Shown here: piece by piece, positions 1-8,355 of the stretch
How positions within the stretch are numbered: position 1 is the first letter of the stretch
How the letters are laid out: each line of letters begins with the position of its first letter
Assembly: GCA_963843835.1 (NCBI GenBank)
Contig: CAWJMD010000008.1
Location: 248,001 to 312,000, forward strand
Length of the DNA: 64,000 nucleotides
Direction: 5' to 3'
Source of the DNA: CAWJMD01 sp963843835
GTDB taxonomy: Bacteria > Actinomycetota > Actinomycetes > Actinomycetales > CAWJMD01
The notes under the pieces: model-generated
Databases searched by the model: none
Seen by the model: only the letters and a program-made list of their open reading frames with translations
Told to the model about the DNA's origin: nothing
Translations under genes and position numbers: made by a program

Positions 1-41
1 GGCGCGACAGCACCCCGAACGAGTCAGAAGGTGAGCCACAC

Positions 42-350
42 GTGTACGCGATCGTTCGAGCCGGCGGCCGTCAGGAGAAGGTGTCCGTCGGCGATGTGCT
101 GACCGTCGACCGCCTCGCAGGTGACGCCGGCAGCACCGTCGAGTTCAAGCCCGTCCTGCTCGTCGACGGTGACACGGTCACCAGCGACGCCGCGAAGCTG
201 GCGAAGGTCACCGTCACCGCCGAGATCCTGGCGGCGACCAAGGGGCCCAAGATCACGATCCTCAAGTACAAGAACAAGACCGGCTACCGCAAGCGCCAGG
301 GTCACCGCCAGAAGCACACCCAGGTCAAGGTCACCGGCATCGACGCCTGA
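42..350 (+). CDS. rplU: 50S ribosomal protein L21
   Basis: Structural protein of the large ribosomal subunit that binds 23S rRNA. The 102-residue product begins MYAIVRAGGRQEKV and has the typical Lys/Arg-rich C-terminal half (KYKNKTGYRKRQGHRQKHT), which carries the family's RNA-binding signature. Its length matches bacterial L21. It starts with GTG, with a purine-rich stretch (agaaggtgag) just upstream. It is followed 64 nt later by rpmA, the near-universal rplU-rpmA-obgE arrangement. The promoter lies outside the window. Confidence 0.97.
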   Translation: MYAIVRAGGRQEKVSVGDVLTVDRLAGDAGSTVEFKPVLLVDGDTVTSDAAKLAKVTVTAEILAATKGPKITILKYKNKTGYRKRQGHRQKHTQVKVTGIDA

Positions 351-414
351 GCCACTCGGCTCGACGTCACCACGACAACTTCCATCACCCAGGCACGAAC
401 GGCGGTAGGACCCC

Positions 415-669
415 ATGGCACACAAGAAGGGCGCGAGCTCGACCCGGAACGGTCGCGACTCCAACGCACAGCGACTCGGCGTGAAGCGCTTCGGCGGCCA
501 GCTCGTCAACGCCGGCGAGATCATCGTCCGTCAGCGCGGCACCCACTTCCACCCCGGTGAGAACGTCGGCCGGGGCAAGGACGACACGCTGTTCGCCCTG
601 ACGCCCGGCTCCGTCCTGTTCGGCACGAAGCGCGGTCGCAAGACCGTGAACATCGTCGCCGGCGAGTGA
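415..669 (+). CDS. rpmA: 50S ribosomal protein L27
   Basis: Large-subunit protein whose N-terminal tail reaches the peptidyl-transferase centre. The product is 84 residues, begins MAHKKGASSTRNGRDSNAQ and contains the family signature GVKRFGGQ and the HPGENVGRGKDDTLFAL core. The N-terminus has no cleavable extension of the Firmicutes type. It is co-oriented with rplU, and a strong hairpin follows at 725-752, so rplU-rpmA probably form one transcript that mostly ends before obgE. Confidence 0.97.
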   Translation: MAHKKGASSTRNGRDSNAQRLGVKRFGGQLVNAGEIIVRQRGTHFHPGENVGRGKDDTLFALTPGSVLFGTKRGRKTVNIVAGE

Positions 670-724
670 CACCGGCCCGGGTCCACCGGGCACCGCCCGA
701 CCAGGGCACCGCAGAGGCGTGACG

Positions 725-760
725 AAGGGGTGAGCCGCTCGGCTCACCCCTTCTCCCTTT
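725..760 (+). terminator. Rho-independent terminator after rpmA
   Basis: A perfect 12-bp inverted repeat (AAGGGGTGAGCC at 725-736 and GGCTCACCCCTT at 741-752) with a 4-nt loop, followed by a pyrimidine-rich CTCCCTTT. It lies between rpmA and obgE, so it probably reduces read-through from the ribosomal-protein pair into obgE. Confidence 0.8.
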
Positions 761-821
761 GGACGCACGTACCGCGCAGCTCTTCAGCCAGGCGCACCAC
801 CAACCACAGGAGGCACGACCC

Positions 822-2351
822 ATGGCGAGCTTCGTCGACCGGGTGGTGCTGCACGTGGCCGGTGGCGACGGCGGTCACGGCGTCGCGTCCGTCCACCGCG
901 AGAAGTTCAAGCCGCTGGGGGGCCCGGACGGCGGCAACGGCGGACGCGGCGGCGACGTCGTCCTCGTGGTCGACCCGTCCACGACCACGCTGCTGGAGTA
1001 CCACCACACGCCGCACCGCACGGGCGGCAAGGGCGCCCCGGGCGAGGGCGGGATGCGGCACGGCCGCAACGGCGAGGACGTCGAGCTGCGTGTCCCCAGC
1101 GGCACCATCGTCAAGGACTCCCGTGGCGAGATCATCGCTGACCTGGTCGGCGCGGGAACCCGTTTCGTCGTGGCCGCCGGTGGTCGCGGCGGGCTCGGCA
1201 ACGCCGCGCTCGCCTCCGCGCGTCGCAAGGCGCCCGGCTTCGCGCTGCTCGGTGAGCCCGGCTTCTCCGACGACATCGTCCTCGAGCTCAAGTCCGTCGC
1301 CGACGTCGCGCTCGTCGGGTTCCCGAGCGCCGGCAAGTCCAGCCTGATCGCCGTGCTGTCGGCCGCGCGTCCAAAGATCGCCGACTACCCGTTCACCACG
1401 CTGGTGCCGAACCTCGGTGTGGTGCAGGCGGGCGACGTCCGCTTCACCGTCGCCGACGTCCCCGGCCTGATCCCCGGCGCCAGCGAGGGCAAGGGCCTCG
1501 GGCTCGAGTTCCTGCGCCACGTCGAGCGGTGCGCAGCTCTCGTCCACGTGATCGACTGCGCCACGCTCGAACCGGACCGCGACCCCCTCAGCGACCTCGA
1601 CGCGATCGAGCACGAGCTCGCCGCCTACCCCGTCGACCCCGACTCGACCGGTTCCGCCGTCCCGCTCACCGAGCGTCCGCGGATCGTGGCCCTCAACAAG
1701 GTCGACATCCCCGAGGGACGTGAGCTGGCCGAGCTCGTACGCCCCGAGCTGGAGGAGCGCGGCTACCAGGTGGTCGAGGTCTCGGCCACGTCGCGCGACG
1801 GGCTGAAGGCCCTCTCGTTCGCGATGGCGGCCCTCGTCAAGGACGCCCGCGAGGCCGCGCCCGCGCCGGAGGCCACACGCGTCGTGATCCGCCCCGTCGC
1901 GGTCGACGACGCCGGCTTCACCGTCACGCGCGAGCAGGACCCCCACGACATGGACCAGGTGCTGTTCCGCGTGGAGGGCGTCAAGCCCGAGCGGTGGGTG
2001 CGCCAGACCGACTTCGCCAACGACGAGGCCGTCGGCTACCTCGCTGACCGCCTGGCGCGCCTCGGGGTGGAGGAGAAGCTGTACGAGGCCGGGGCCGTGG
2101 CCGGGTCGACCGTCGTGATCGGCGCCCGCCGTGACGCGGTGGTCTTCGACTGGGAGCCCACCATGGTCGGCGGTGCCGAGATGCTCTCCGGCCCGCGCGG
2201 CAGCGACCTCCGGCTCGCGGAGCCGGCCCGCAAGAGCCGTGGCGAGCGTCGTGAGGAGCACGCGCAGCGGCGTTCGCTGATGGACGAGGCCCGCGCGGAG
2301 CTCGAGGCCGACCGTCGTGCCGGTCGCTGGACCGACCCCGACGAGGACTGA
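822..2351 (+). CDS. obgE: Obg/CgtA family GTPase
   Basis: Essential GTPase associated with late 50S assembly and stress control. From this start the product is 509 residues. It begins MASFVDRVVLHVAGGDGG, the usual glycine-rich Obg fold (about residues 1-160). The G domain has G1 GFPSAGKSS near 165, switch region DYPFTTL, G3 DVPGLI and G4 NKVD near 291. A C-terminal OCT domain follows (about 360-430), then a charged tail of some 75 residues common in actinobacteria. An in-frame start 63 nt upstream exists, but ATG 822 has a strong aggagg site at 808-813 and matches the family N-terminus. It follows rplU-rpmA, as in most bacteria. Confidence 0.96.
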   Translation: MASFVDRVVLHVAGGDGGHGVASVHREKFKPLGGPDGGNGGRGGDVVLVVDPSTTTLLEYHHTPHRTGGKGAPGEGGMRHGRNGEDVELRVPSGTIVKDSRGEIIADLVGAGTRFVVAAGGRGGLGNAALASARRKAPGFALLGEPGFSDDIVLELKSVADVALVGFPSAGKSSLIAVLSAARPKIADYPFTTLVPNLGVVQAGDVRFTVADVPGLIPGASEGKGLGLEFLRHVERCAALVHVIDCATLEPDRDPLSDLDAIEHELAAYPVDPDSTGSAVPLTERPRIVALNKVDIPEGRELAELVRPELEERGYQVVEVSATSRDGLKALSFAMAALVKDAREAAPAPEATRVVIRPVAVDDAGFTVTREQDPHDMDQVLFRVEGVKPERWVRQTDFANDEAVGYLADRLARLGVEEKLYEAGAVAGSTVVIGARRDAVVFDWEPTMVGGAEMLSGPRGSDLRLAEPARKSRGERREEHAQRRSLMDEARAELEADRRAGRWTDPDED

Positions 2352-2362
2352 GCCACTCCGCC

Positions 2363-3493
2363 ATGGCGCCCGCCGCCAGCCGTGCAGACCTCCCGACCGC
2401 CGGGCGCGTGGTCGTGAAGGTCGGCTCGTCGAGCCTGACCACCGCGGCGGGTGGCCTCGACCCGGAGCGGCTGGGACGCCTCGTCGACGCCCTCGCCGCG
2501 CGCCGGCTCGCGGGCGGCGAGGTGGTGCTGGTCTCGTCGGGTGCGATCGCGGCAGGGCTGGCTCCGCTGGGGCTCGCGCGACGGCCACGTGACCTCGCCA
2601 CGCAACAGGCCGCGGCCAGCGTCGGGCAGGGCCAGCTCCTGGCGCGCTACGCCGCCGCCTTCGGCGCCCACGACCTGCGCGTCGGGCAGGTCCTGCTGAC
2701 GGCCGACGACGTCGTCCGGCGCAGCCACTACCGCAACGCCCAGCGCACCCTGTACAGGTTGCTCCAGCTCGGCGTCCTGCCCGTGGTCAACGAGAACGAC
2801 ACGGTGGCGACCCACGAGATCCGCCTCGGCGACAACGACCGGCTCGCGGCACTCGTCGCGCACCTCGTGCATGCGGACGCGCTGGTGCTGCTGTCCGACG
2901 TCGACGCCCTGTACGACGGCCCACCCGAGCGGGAGGGCGCGCGACGCGTGGCGACGGTCGCCGGACCGGACGACGTCGCCCGTGTGCGGGTCGGCAAGGT
3001 CGGCACCGCAGGGGTCGGCACAGGGGGGATGGCGACCAAGCTCGAGGCCGCCGCCATGTCGACGTCGTCGGGCATCCCCGCCCTGCTCACGTCGGCCGAC
3101 CGTGTCGGCCGGGCACTCGCGGGGGAGGACGTCGGCACGTGGTTCGAACCCACCGGGCGCCGCACGCCCACGCGGCTGCTGTGGCTCGCGCACGCCGCCG
3201 AGCCGACGGGAGAGCTCGTCCTCGATGACGGAGCGGTGCGAGCCGTGACGCAGCGTGGCGCCTCCCTGCTGCCGGCGGGTGTGACGGCCGTGCGGGGCAC
3301 GTTCGAGGCGGGTGACCCGGTCGACCTGTCTGACGAAAAGGGTCACGCCGTGGCGCGGGGGCTGGTCAACTACTCGTCTGAGGAACTCCCGGGTCTGCTC
3401 GGGCGGTCCACCCGGGACCTGGCGGAGGCGCTGGGGCCCGGCTACGACCGTGAGGTGGTGCACCGGGACGCCCTCGTGCTGGTGCGGGGTTGA
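2363..3493 (+). CDS. proB: Glutamate 5-kinase
   Basis: First step of proline synthesis: it phosphorylates L-glutamate to gamma-glutamyl phosphate. The 376-residue product has an amino-acid-kinase domain (VVKVGSSSLT near residue 17, LVSSGAIAAG, NENDTVATHEIRLGDND, GTGGMATKLEAA) and a C-terminal PUA domain from about residue 280. This is the full two-domain ProB form. It starts 12 nt after obgE, so it is probably co-transcribed with it. proA lies 0.5 kb downstream behind its own -10 box. Feedback inhibition by proline is usual for the family but cannot be judged here. Confidence 0.96.
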   Translation: MAPAASRADLPTAGRVVVKVGSSSLTTAAGGLDPERLGRLVDALAARRLAGGEVVLVSSGAIAAGLAPLGLARRPRDLATQQAAASVGQGQLLARYAAAFGAHDLRVGQVLLTADDVVRRSHYRNAQRTLYRLLQLGVLPVVNENDTVATHEIRLGDNDRLAALVAHLVHADALVLLSDVDALYDGPPEREGARRVATVAGPDDVARVRVGKVGTAGVGTGGMATKLEAAAMSTSSGIPALLTSADRVGRALAGEDVGTWFEPTGRRTPTRLLWLAHAAEPTGELVLDDGAVRAVTQRGASLLPAGVTAVRGTFEAGDPVDLSDEKGHAVARGLVNYSSEELPGLLGRSTRDLAEALGPGYDREVVHRDALVLVRG

Positions 3494-3546
3494 CCTGGCG
3501 TCGACTGGGGCCTCCAGGGGTGGAGAGTGCAGGGAGGCGGAACGAC

Positions 3547-3984
3547 ATGGGCAGAGAGGGTCGTCCTGACGGTGACGAGTTGCACCTGACGCCTGTGCCC
3601 TCCACGGGCGACGAGCCGGTCGCCTCGGGACCCGCACGTGGCGAGCCGGCACTGCCGCTGTGGCACGTGCGCGTCACCCTGGCGGGGGACCCGTGCGACC
3701 CCGGGCCGCTGGACGACGCCCTCCGGGCGCTGTGCGAGGCGAACCCCTTCCTCGCGTCCGTGCGCTACCGCAGCGACCGTGCCGAGGTCACCTACTGGGA
3801 CGAGGCCGAGAACGCCGACGACGCAGCGGCTCTCGCCCTGCGGGTGTGGAACGACCATCGACGGAGCCTGGGCCTGCCCGCGTGGGAGGTGGTCGGTCTC
3901 GAGGTGGTGGACCGCGATACCCGTGCGACGCGCGGAGACTCCGGCGCGGGGCCTCAGGCCATCGGGGACGTCCGCCCCTTCTGA
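3547..3984 (+). CDS. Conserved hypothetical protein between proB and proA
   Basis: I do not recognise a named family. The 145-residue product has a low-complexity N-terminal ~30 residues, then a compact region starting PLWHVRVTLAGDPCDPGPL with alternating strand/helix character, suggestive of a small alpha/beta fold. It has no signal peptide or membrane segment. ATG 3547 is chosen because a gggagg site sits at 3532-3537; an earlier in-frame start at 3490 overlaps the end of proB and is less likely. GC3 is as high as in its neighbours, which supports coding. It lies between proB and proA, so a link to proline synthesis is possible, but that is position only. Confidence 0.7.
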   Translation: MGREGRPDGDELHLTPVPSTGDEPVASGPARGEPALPLWHVRVTLAGDPCDPGPLDDALRALCEANPFLASVRYRSDRAEVTYWDEAENADDAAALALRVWNDHRRSLGLPAWEVVGLEVVDRDTRATRGDSGAGPQAIGDVRPF

Positions 3985-4000
3985 GGCGACGAACCGGTCC

Positions 4001-4012
4001 TAGGGTGGGGAC
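4001..4012 (+). promoter_or_regulatory. -10 box of a probable leaderless proA mRNA
   Basis: TAGGGT at 4001-4006 fits the actinobacterial TANNNT -10 consensus. It lies 6 nt before the ATG of proA at 4013, so transcription would start at or next to the start codon. No Shine-Dalgarno sequence is present in this gap. Confidence 0.6.
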
Positions 4013-5293
4013 ATGGTCAGCGACGACGTCCGCGAGGCGGTGCACGAGACCTGTCGACGGGCGCGCACGGCCTCCCGCGCCCTGGCCCGGGCCACGAGCG
4101 CGGAGAAGGACGCTGCCCTGCACTCGATCGCGGACGCGCTCGAGTCGGCGGCCGACCGCATCGCCGCCGCGAACGCGGGGGACCTCGAACGGGGTCGCGC
4201 GGAGGGCATGAGCCCGGGGCTTCTCGACCGCCTGTGCCTCGACGCGCCGCGCGTGTCGTCCGTGGCCGACGCCGTGCGTGTGGTGGCGTCCCTCGACGAC
4301 CCCGTGGGCGAGGTCGTCCGCGGCCAGACGCTCCCGAACGGCTTGCGGCTCAGGCAGGTTCGCGTCCCGATGGGTGTCGTCGCGATGGTCTACGAGGCCC
4401 GCCCCAACGTCACCGTCGATGCGGCGGTGCTGGCGCTCAAGAGCGGCAACGCGGCGGTCCTGCGGGGCGGCTCGGCGGCGCTCGGCACCAACGCGGCGCT
4501 CGTGCGTGTGATGCGTGAGGCACTGGCGGGCGTCGGGCTGCCCGCCGACCTGGTCGCCTCGATCGACGAGCACGGGCGTGAGGGCGTCACCGCACCTGAT
4601 GCGTGCCCGAGGGCTGGTCGACGTACTGATCCCTCGCGGGGGAGCAGGGCTGATCCAGGCCATGGTCGACGGCGCCACCGTCCCGGTGATCGAGACGGGC
4701 ATCGGCAACTGCCACGTCTACGTCGACGCCAGTCCGCCCCGTCCGAGGTCGCGCGCGCGATCGTCCTCAACTCGAAGACGCACCGGGTGGGGGTCTGCAA
4801 CGCGGCCGAGACGCTGCTGGTGCACGCGGGGGCGCACCCCGGTCTGCTGGGTGACCTGCTGGAGGACCTGCACGCCGCGGGCGTCGTGCTGCACGTCGAC
4901 GAGCGCGCCGCGGCCGCGGCGCAGGAGCGTGGCGTCCTGGCCGAGCCCGCCACGGACGAGGACTGGGGCACCGAGTACCTCGCCCCGGAGATGGCCGTCG
5001 CGGTGGTGGACGACCTCGACGTGGCCCTCGAGCACATCCGTCGCTGGTCGAGCGGGCACACCGAGGCGATCGTGACGACCGACCTGGTCGCCGCGGAGCG
5101 CTTCGGCACCGAGGTGGACTCGGCCGCCGTGATGGTCAACGCCTCGACCCGGTTCACCGACGGGGGACAGCTCGGGCTCGGCGCGGAGATCGGGATCTCG
5201 ACCCAGAAGCTGCACGCACGCGGGCCGATGGGGCTCGCCGAGCTCACGACCACCCGGTGGGTCGTGCACGGGGACGGTCACGTCCGGGACTGA
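4013..5293 (+). CDS. proA: Gamma-glutamyl phosphate reductase, two compensating frame breaks
   Basis: Second step of proline synthesis: NADPH reduction of gamma-glutamyl phosphate to the semialdehyde. Both ends read well in frame: MVYEARPNVTVDAAVLALKSGN in the first third, then the catalytic-Cys segment VGVCNAAETLLVH and a normal C-terminus. Between about 4595 and 4735 the open frame is nonsense. The conserved ProA block (LVDVLIPRGGAGLIQ, VPVIETGIGNCHVYVD) appears instead in another frame. Removing one C at 4595/4596 and adding one base near 4730-4737 restores a full-length enzyme. The open frame continues throughout, so gene finders would report an intact 426-residue protein with about 47 wrong residues. 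Likely sequence error. Confidence 0.88.
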   Translation: MVSDDVREAVHETCRRARTASRALARATSAEKDAALHSIADALESAADRIAAANAGDLERGRAEGMSPGLLDRLCLDAPRVSSVADAVRVVASLDDPVGEVVRGQTLPNGLRLRQVRVPMGVVAMVYEARPNVTVDAAVLALKSGNAAVLRGGSAALGTNAALVRVMREALAGVGLPADLVASIDEHGREGVTAPDACPRAGRRTDPSRGSRADPGHGRRRHRPGDRDGHRQLPRLRRRQSAPSEVARAIVLNSKTHRVGVCNAAETLLVHAGAHPGLLGDLLEDLHAAGVVLHVDERAAAAAQERGVLAEPATDEDWGTEYLAPEMAVAVVDDLDVALEHIRRWSSGHTEAIVTTDLVAAERFGTEVDSAAVMVNASTRFTDGGQLGLGAEIGISTQKLHARGPMGLAELTTTRWVVHGDGHVRD

Positions 5294-5333
5294 GTGGACG
5301 GACCTCGGGGGCGAGGCGACGAGGAGTGACGAC

Positions 5334-5867
5334 ATGCAGATCGATGCCGTGCACGGCGACATCACCGCGCAGCAGGTCGAGGCGGTGGTCAACGCAGCCA
5401 ACACGTCCCTGCTCGGCGGGGGAGGTGTCGACGGCGCGATCCACGCCGCGGCAGGTCGGATGCTGATGGCGGAGTGCCGGCGACTCCGGGAGACCCACTG
5501 GCCGGAGGGACTGCCGGTCGGACGGGCCGCCACGACCGGCGCCGGCGCCCTGCCCGCCCGCTGGGTCATCCACACGGTGGGCCCCAACCGGCATGCCGGG
5601 CAGTCCGACCCCGCGCTGCTGGCCTCCTGCTTCTCGAGCAGCCTGGACGAGGCGCTCCGGATCGGGGCGCGGACGCTCGCCTTCCCCGCCGTCAGCGCCG
5701 GGGTCTACGGATGGGACGTGCACGAGGTCGCGACCGTCGCCGTCGGCACAGTGCGCACCTGGGACTCGGCCCACCCCGAGGCGGTCGACCTCGTGCGCTT
5801 CGTCCTCTTCTCACCCACGGCGCTCGCGGCATTCGAGGGCGCACTGAGCCGGCCGCACCCCGCGTAG
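5334..5867 (+). CDS. Macrodomain (ADP-ribose binding) protein
   Basis: Single macrodomain of 177 residues, resembling ymdB-type O-acetyl-ADP-ribose deacetylases. Key motifs are visible: VVNAANTSLLGGGGVDGAIHAAAG near residues 18-40 (binding loop with the conserved NAAN and the glycine run), HTVGP near 79, and the second phosphate loop FPAVSAGVYGW near 118-128. ATG 5334 has a gaggag site about 9 nt upstream. It lies 40 nt behind proA in the same direction. The exact substrate (ADP-ribose, O-acetyl-ADP-ribose or ADP-ribosylated targets) cannot be told from sequence. Confidence 0.9.
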   Translation: MQIDAVHGDITAQQVEAVVNAANTSLLGGGGVDGAIHAAAGRMLMAECRRLRETHWPEGLPVGRAATTGAGALPARWVIHTVGPNRHAGQSDPALLASCFSSSLDEALRIGARTLAFPAVSAGVYGWDVHEVATVAVGTVRTWDSAHPEAVDLVRFVLFSPTALAAFEGALSRPHPA

Positions 5868-5978
5868 GGCGCGTCCGGCCGGGCGAGGCGTTTCGAGCGG
5901 GTCTGGGTGCCGTCTGCCAGACTGTCCGCACGAGGCGGCCTCGACGCCGCATCGCCTTGCAGGAGAGAGAGGGACACG

Positions 5979-6137
5979 ATGATCAGCGCGATCCTGGCCA
6001 GTGGTGAAGCGCAGGAGTCGGAGCACGCGACCAGCCTGGCGATGTCCCCGGAGGCCTACGGGCTGACCGTCCTCGGGGTGCTGCTGGGCCTGTTGCTGGT
6101 GACCTACGCATTCCGCAGCGTCGGGACCCGGCACTGA
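5979..6137 (+). CDS. Small single-pass membrane protein
   Basis: The product is 52 residues from ATG 5979, with a good aggagag ribosome site at 5961-5967. A hydrophilic N-terminal half is followed by one membrane segment (LTVLGVLLGLLLVTYAF) and a short basic tail RSVGTRH. It sits 65 nt upstream of nadD in the same direction. Similar short membrane ORFs occur near nadD in other actinobacteria, but I cannot name a family or role. High GC3 and a clean ribosome site support that it is real. Confidence 0.65.
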   Translation: MISAILASGEAQESEHATSLAMSPEAYGLTVLGVLLGLLLVTYAFRSVGTRH

Positions 6138-6202
6138 CCGGCCGGTCGCCGGCCGTGTCCCCGCCCTTGCATCACGTCGCCCACCTGCGCCTCGGCTGAC
6201 GG

Positions 6203-6799
6203 ATGGCTCGCACACGCGTCGGCGTGATGGGTGGCACCTTCGACCCCGTGCACCACGGCCACCTGGTCGCGGCCAGCGAGGTCCAGTCGCAGTTCGACCT
6301 CGACGAGGTGGTGTTCGTCCCCACCGGAAGGCCGTGGCAGAAGGCCGCGCACGAGGTCTCCCCGGCCGAGCACCGCTACCTGATGACGGTGATCGCGACG
6401 GCGTCGAACCCGCGCTTCACCGTGAGCCGCGTCGACATCGACCGGCCCGGCACGACGTACACGATCGACACGTTGCGCGACCTGCACGCCGAGCGCCCGG
6501 ACTCCGAGCTGTTCTTCATCACCGGCGCCGATGCCCTCGCGCAGATCCTCTCGTGGAAGGACGTCGAGGAGCTGTGGTCGCTCGCGCACTTCGTCGGTGT
6601 CACGCGTCCCGGCCACGCGCTGTCCGACACCGGGCTCCCGCCGGACAGGGTGAGCCTGCTGGAGGTCCCGGCGATGGCCATCTCGTCGACGGCCTGCCGT
6701 GAGCGCGTCAGCGCGGGCGAGCCGGTCTGGTACCTCGTGCCGGACGGCGTCGTGCAGTACATCGCCAAGCACCGCCTCTACCGCGACGACGAGTCGTGA
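6203..6799 (+). CDS. nadD: Nicotinate-nucleotide adenylyltransferase
   Basis: NAD synthesis: it adenylates nicotinate mononucleotide to deamido-NAD. The 198-residue product begins with the nucleotidyltransferase signature GVMGGTFDPVHHGHL (GTFDPxHxGH). It also has FVPTGRPWQKA, TYTIDTLRDL and a C-terminal ISSTACRERV block (the ISSTxIR-like motif). Length is typical of NadD. Its stop overlaps the GTG of the next gene by GTGA, so the two are translationally coupled, the usual actinobacterial order nadD - LCP/LytR_C - rsfS. Confidence 0.95.
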   Translation: MARTRVGVMGGTFDPVHHGHLVAASEVQSQFDLDEVVFVPTGRPWQKAAHEVSPAEHRYLMTVIATASNPRFTVSRVDIDRPGTTYTIDTLRDLHAERPDSELFFITGADALAQILSWKDVEELWSLAHFVGVTRPGHALSDTGLPPDRVSLLEVPAMAISSTACRERVSAGEPVWYLVPDGVVQYIAKHRLYRDDES

Positions 6800-8268
6800 C
6801 GGACCGCCCGGCGGACGAGGACACCCCGCCGACCACGCGCCGCGAGCGACGTGAGCGCGAGCGGCGTCAGGCCGACCGTCGCGTCGGTGACGAGTGGCGC
6901 ACCGGTGGCGACCGCCGCGTGGGTGGAACCGACCCCGGCGGCCTGGAGGCCCGGGGCGGTGTGGACCGGCGCAGCGGCAGGGACCGGCGGGTCCAGGAGC
7001 GCCGCAGCGCCGACGGGCCGGGTGCTCGACAGGAGACGGCAGCCGCATCCCCTGAGCGCGCCGCACCGGCGGCGGGCGGACCGGCCCGCACGCGGTCGGC
7101 GGAGAACCCGGTGAGGCGACGTCGTCCTGGCCGGGTCCTCGCTCTCGCTGTCGCGGCCCTGGTCGTCGCGGGGCTCGCCGCGGTCGGCGTCTGGCGACTC
7201 TCCGCGTCCCCCGAGCCTGAGCCCTCCGCCTCGCCACCGGCACCGCGCCAGCAGCAGACGACCTTCGTCGCGGTCGCCACGCGCGGGGGCGACGTGGTGG
7301 CCGGCGCCCTGATGGCCAGCGACGAGCAGACCGACGTGCTCCTCGTGCCCAGCCGCCTCGTCGTCGACGTAGCCGGGCAGGGGCGGGTGCTCCTCGCCGA
7401 CTCCCTCGGCACCGGTCCCGATGCCCCCGGGCAGGCGGTGGCCGACGTGCTCGACCTGCGCGTCGACGGGAGCTGGGTGCTCACCCTCGACGGGCTCGTG
7501 TCGTTGGTCGACGCGGTCGGGGGCGTCGTCGTCGACGTCGACGTGCCGGTGAACGGCCCCACGGGCCGGATCAGCCCCGGCGCGGGGCAGCGGCTCGACG
7601 GCGCGCAGGCAGCGACCTTCGCCGGGTGGCTCGAGGACGGCGAGCCCGAGGCCGCACGGCTCGCACGCGTTGACCAGGTCCTGAACCAGGTGCTGCAGGG
7701 GCTGCCCGAGGGGGCGAACGCCGTCGGGTCGACGCTGTCGTCCCTGGGCGAGGAGAGCCGGACGTCCTTCGACTCCCTCGAGCTCGCGGAGCGCGTCGAC
7801 TCGATCGCGGCTGACGCCCGCGACCGGCAGTACGCGGCGACCGTGCTGCCGACGAACGACATCCCCACCGGCGGCGTCGTGGCCTACGGGGTCGACGACG
7901 AGGCGGTCGCCCAGCTCCTCGCCCAGCGGTTCGACGGGGCGCGCAGCGCGGCCACGGAGGACGCCGCGAGGGTGCTGGTGCAGAACGGTGACGGCACCCC
8001 CGGTCTCGGCGAGCAGGCGCGCGAGCGGCTCGTCGCGGACGGTTACCGCTACATCAGCGGCGGCAACGCCGGCCAGCTCGGTCAGCAGGTGAGCACCGTG
8101 GTCATCCCGGAGGACACGCCGCTGGTGCGCGCCCAGGGGGCCGCCGTGGCCGAGTCCCTCGGGCTCGGCGAGGACGTGCTGGCGGTCGGTCTCGAGAACC
8201 CGACCCTGGCCGACATCGTGGTGGTGCTCGGCGCGGACTTCGCGGCCGTGGCCCGGACGGACGGCTGA
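6796..8268 (+). CDS. LCP-like / LytR C-terminal domain envelope protein
   Basis: The 490-residue product has a long basic, Arg-rich cytoplasmic N-terminus (about 110 residues), one membrane segment near residue 115-135 (VLALAVAALVVAGLAAVGVW) and an extracytoplasmic part. Residues about 150-370 resemble an LCP (LytR-CpsA-Psr) domain: ADVLDLRVDGSWVLTLDGL and SLVDAVGGVVVDVDVPVN. Residues about 390-490 form a LytR_C domain (ARVLVQNGDGTPGLGEQA). LCP proteins attach polymers to peptidoglycan. The canonical catalytic Arg cluster is weak here, so the enzymatic role is uncertain. GTG start overlaps nadD. Confidence 0.8.
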   Translation: MTDRPADEDTPPTTRRERRERERRQADRRVGDEWRTGGDRRVGGTDPGGLEARGGVDRRSGRDRRVQERRSADGPGARQETAAASPERAAPAAGGPARTRSAENPVRRRRPGRVLALAVAALVVAGLAAVGVWRLSASPEPEPSASPPAPRQQQTTFVAVATRGGDVVAGALMASDEQTDVLLVPSRLVVDVAGQGRVLLADSLGTGPDAPGQAVADVLDLRVDGSWVLTLDGLVSLVDAVGGVVVDVDVPVNGPTGRISPGAGQRLDGAQAATFAGWLEDGEPEAARLARVDQVLNQVLQGLPEGANAVGSTLSSLGEESRTSFDSLELAERVDSIAADARDRQYAATVLPTNDIPTGGVVAYGVDDEAVAQLLAQRFDGARSAATEDAARVLVQNGDGTPGLGEQARERLVADGYRYISGGNAGQLGQQVSTVVIPEDTPLVRAQGAAVAESLGLGEDVLAVGLENPTLADIVVVLGADFAAVARTDG

Positions 8269-8355
8269 GGCCAAAGCACTGCGGGTATCGCGCTCTCCTG
8301 CGGGCACAGGCCGACGTGAGAGGCTGGTGCCCACCATCCACTGCAGGGGAGCACC

